The notes under the pieces: model-generated | The model's database searches: none | The model's input: only the letters and a program-made list of their open reading frames with translations | What the model was told of the DNA's origin: nothing | Translations under genes and position numbers: made by a program | Shown: piece after piece, positions 62,134 to 64,000 of the stretch | How positions within the stretch are numbered: position 1 is the stretch's first letter | Layout of the letters: each line of letters opens with the position of its first letter | NCBI RefSeq assembly: GCF_009727055.1 | Contig: NW_024065251.1 | Span: 85,705 to 149,704, forward strand | Length of the DNA stretch: 64,000 bases | Direction: 5' to 3' | Source: Benincasa hispida | Taxonomy: Eukaryota > Streptophyta > Magnoliopsida > Cucurbitales > Cucurbitaceae

Positions 62134-62340
62134 GTAACGATAATTTTTAATCTTTTTATCTTTATGCATATGGACAATGTGAATATGAATCATACAAGCT
62201 CATGTCCTTGGCAACGGCGCCATAAACTTGTAAGGATACGAATGGAGTGTTATGCTGTGTATGTTATGTATCGCTTATGCACTACTGATGGATGAATGTA
62301 ATCATACAAGCTCATGTCCCCGGAAATGACACCATAAACT
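62134..62340 (-). mobile_element. Two tandem LTR-end / tRNA-Asp primer-binding-site junctions of an Athila-like element
   Basis: On the minus strand TGGCGCCGTTGCCAAGGA (62222-62205) matches the 3' end of plant tRNA-Asp with one or two changes, and a diverged second copy lies at 62334-62317. Each is preceded on the minus strand by an LTR-like end plus agttta. The element interior is truncated where it meets the copia LTR at 62133/62134. Confidence 0.65.
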
Positions 62341-64000
62341 TGATGACTAAAATTTATAGTTCCTTATTATGCATGCACTGTGATGATAGATAATGTGCTA
62401 CAAACGCAGTATGCGATGAAGTAGTGCGTGTCACAAGTTTCCTTGCGGTGAAACCAAGTATAATTCCAACGCAAGTTTCTCAGAATGATCCAAGGTCGAA
62501 CACGGGATTTTTGTCGTTAAATGTGATACTTATGTGATACATGCGACCGGTTCTAATAATGAATAACGAATTTTGGTTTATACAGAAATATAAATTGCGC
62601 TAAAAGTAAAAATGCGTTGATAAAGTAAAATGCATTGTAAAGTAAAGATGCATTGATAAAGTAAATTCCTAAACTACTATGATACATGATACATTATACT
62701 GGGGTCGAGGGCTGACTGTGAAGTTGTACAAAAGTGTCGATGAATGCGATGGCAAGTCTTATGGATGACGCAGAAAGAGAAAGAGTAAAAAGTAAAAACA
62801 TCGCAAGTTTGTCAATCACGTTAAGGATGCAACTAAGGTTCCGCTTTCCCTTGGCTTACATCTCTTGGTGATCGGCCGCGTTCCCATATGTCTATGGTGA
62901 AACAGAGATGAACGTGATGAATGCAAGGTTTTTTCCATCTCTGGAAATACTTCTTGCTTTAGTTAACGTATTCTTCCAACTTTCTCTCGATAGGCGGAAT
63001 AACATCTTCACTTCTGCTCTCACAGGTGAAGATGCCATCGAGCATGCTTTAGCTAAACTTAATTGATTCACTGACACAGATTTGACTCACTTGCTTAATT
63101 CTTGCTTTTTACCCCGGGGATTAAGAACACATCGTGGAGAAAATTGATGATAAATGTATGGAAAAAGACAGAGAGATGATAATGATGGCGATGATAACAT
63201 TTAATTATAAAATTAAGCATTTGATACATGTTTGTAAATGAAGGATTAAAGGAGATGAATATAGAAGATGAATTAGAGAATAGAAACAAATATGGAAAGA
63301 GTGTCAACGTCTTAACACAGATCCCGGTCGAAGATTTGTGCTTGTCGGCGTGTGGATGTGGTGGAGAGGAAAGCTTCCCTCTCAGGCTTGCTTTCCCGGT
63401 AGGATTGACCTTTTGCACAGAGCTTCAATCTTCGTGAATTGGAAGAATTCTTTGCTCAGAGACTCACCTCTCGGCCTTGTCTCGTAGTTCTCCCGGATTA
63501 CTCTGTAAAGTCGCTTCAGACCAGCCTCTCTTTCAGTATCAGTATATGCACCAGTATGTACCAGTATCTATATCTGTATGTATATCTATGAATATGTATA
63601 TGTATATGTATCAACGAATTTGAGGAATCTATTTATAGGCGAGATCTTGGCTCTTTGAATTTGTGGTCCCCACTATCTAATTATGGTAGTTCCTGAAATA
63701 GCGGAATGGAAAATTCCTTTCTGTTACACGATCAATTCGTCAGAATTGCACAACTAAAAGTTATACACTTGTCAGAATCTCTCGCGAATGCGTTGCTCTT
63801 CACAGCTTCGATTTATCGCCATATGCGGTGTTGTTTTTTTATTACTGCATTCGGTTGAAATTACGTTGATCGCTAAAGCTCATGATCGATTGTCGCATGC
63901 GCCATTATTGCGTTGATCATCTCTACGTTCTTGAGTGATGGGCGCATGCGATGTAGATGCATTGTTTATTTTGTCTTCGACCCATAAACGCATGCGGTGA
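62341..64000 (-). mobile_element. Athila-like LTR (minus strand), cut by the window end
   Basis: It starts TGATGACTAAAATTT on plus and is colinear with the solo LTR at 51789-53671 (gtagtgcgtgtcacaagttt, cgaacacggg, gatcggccgcgttccc, gaggaaagcttccctctc). Minus-strand TATA is at 63637-63629. About 1660 of an expected roughly 1880 bp are visible. The adjoining primer-binding sites make it a 5' LTR on the minus strand. Confidence 0.82.

Noticed and set aside
51789..64000. Athila-like repeats at 51789-53671 and 62341-64000 as the two LTRs of one 12-kb element
   Set aside because: The left copy has its own perfect ATAAG duplication on both sides, and the DNA between is unrelated copia sequence; they are separate insertions.

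Overview
This is a plant nuclear DNA window. The evidence is spliced GT-AG genes with short conserved exons, AT-rich intergenic DNA, a eukaryotic tRNA gene and many LTR retrotransposons. The four protein genes are all typical of dicots. The Ty1/copia families look like those I associate with cucurbit genomes (Cucurbitaceae), but that placement is inference from memory and is not proven here.

Region 1 (1-3648) holds broken Ty1/copia pieces: the end of a plus-strand LTR, a minus-strand gag remnant into which that LTR was inserted, and a truncated plus-strand LTR. Region 2 (about 3650-28260) is a gene island. It contains a five-finger C2H2 YY1-like transcription factor (+, 6 exons), a ubiquitin-like-domain CTD phosphatase of the UBLCP1 type (+, 6 exons), an atypical bZIP factor (-, 3 coding exons), the pre-mRNA 3'-end endonuclease CPSF73-I (-, 5 coding exons) and tRNA-Arg(UCG) (-). 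A 5.6-kb decayed copia element sits in sense orientation inside intron 2 of the phosphatase gene.

Region 3 (about 28.3-64 kb) has no host genes. It is a stack of nested retrotransposons, reconstructed from LTR ends and 5-bp target-site duplications (TSDs). A minus-strand Sirevirus-like remnant (29738-31104) was followed by or interrupted by a minus-strand copia. That copia's 3' LTR is now split into 31105-32470, 51464-51788 and 53677-54016, and its pol runs through 54017-57193 and 60951-60978. A 19-kb plus-strand copia (32471-51458, TSD GTTCA) landed in that LTR. It in turn received a gypsy-type insertion in its leader (36083-38351, TSD GATTA) and an internally deleted copia in its integrase (40528-46728, TSD AATAT). 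An Athila-like solo LTR (51789-53671, TSD ATAAG) also hit the same host LTR. The host pol was cut at its protease by a solo LTR (57199-60945, TSD AGTAG), which was itself hit by an opposite-strand solo LTR (57490-59370, TSD GTAAA). The window closes in an Athila-like LTR (62341-64000) preceded by two tandem tRNA-Asp primer-binding sites.

The host genes act in nuclear gene expression: transcription (YY1-like, bZIP), phosphatase control by a UBL-CTD phosphatase, mRNA 3' processing (CPSF73-I) and translation (tRNA-Arg). I see no evidence that they are co-regulated. I found no clearly new biological system. The most unusual signals are irregular arrays of a CGATCG-centred motif in copia LTRs and leaders, a gypsy insertion whose 3' LTR appears reduced to 7 bp, tandem repeats in that gypsy LTR, and an exact 89-bp duplication across a single N that is most likely an assembly error.
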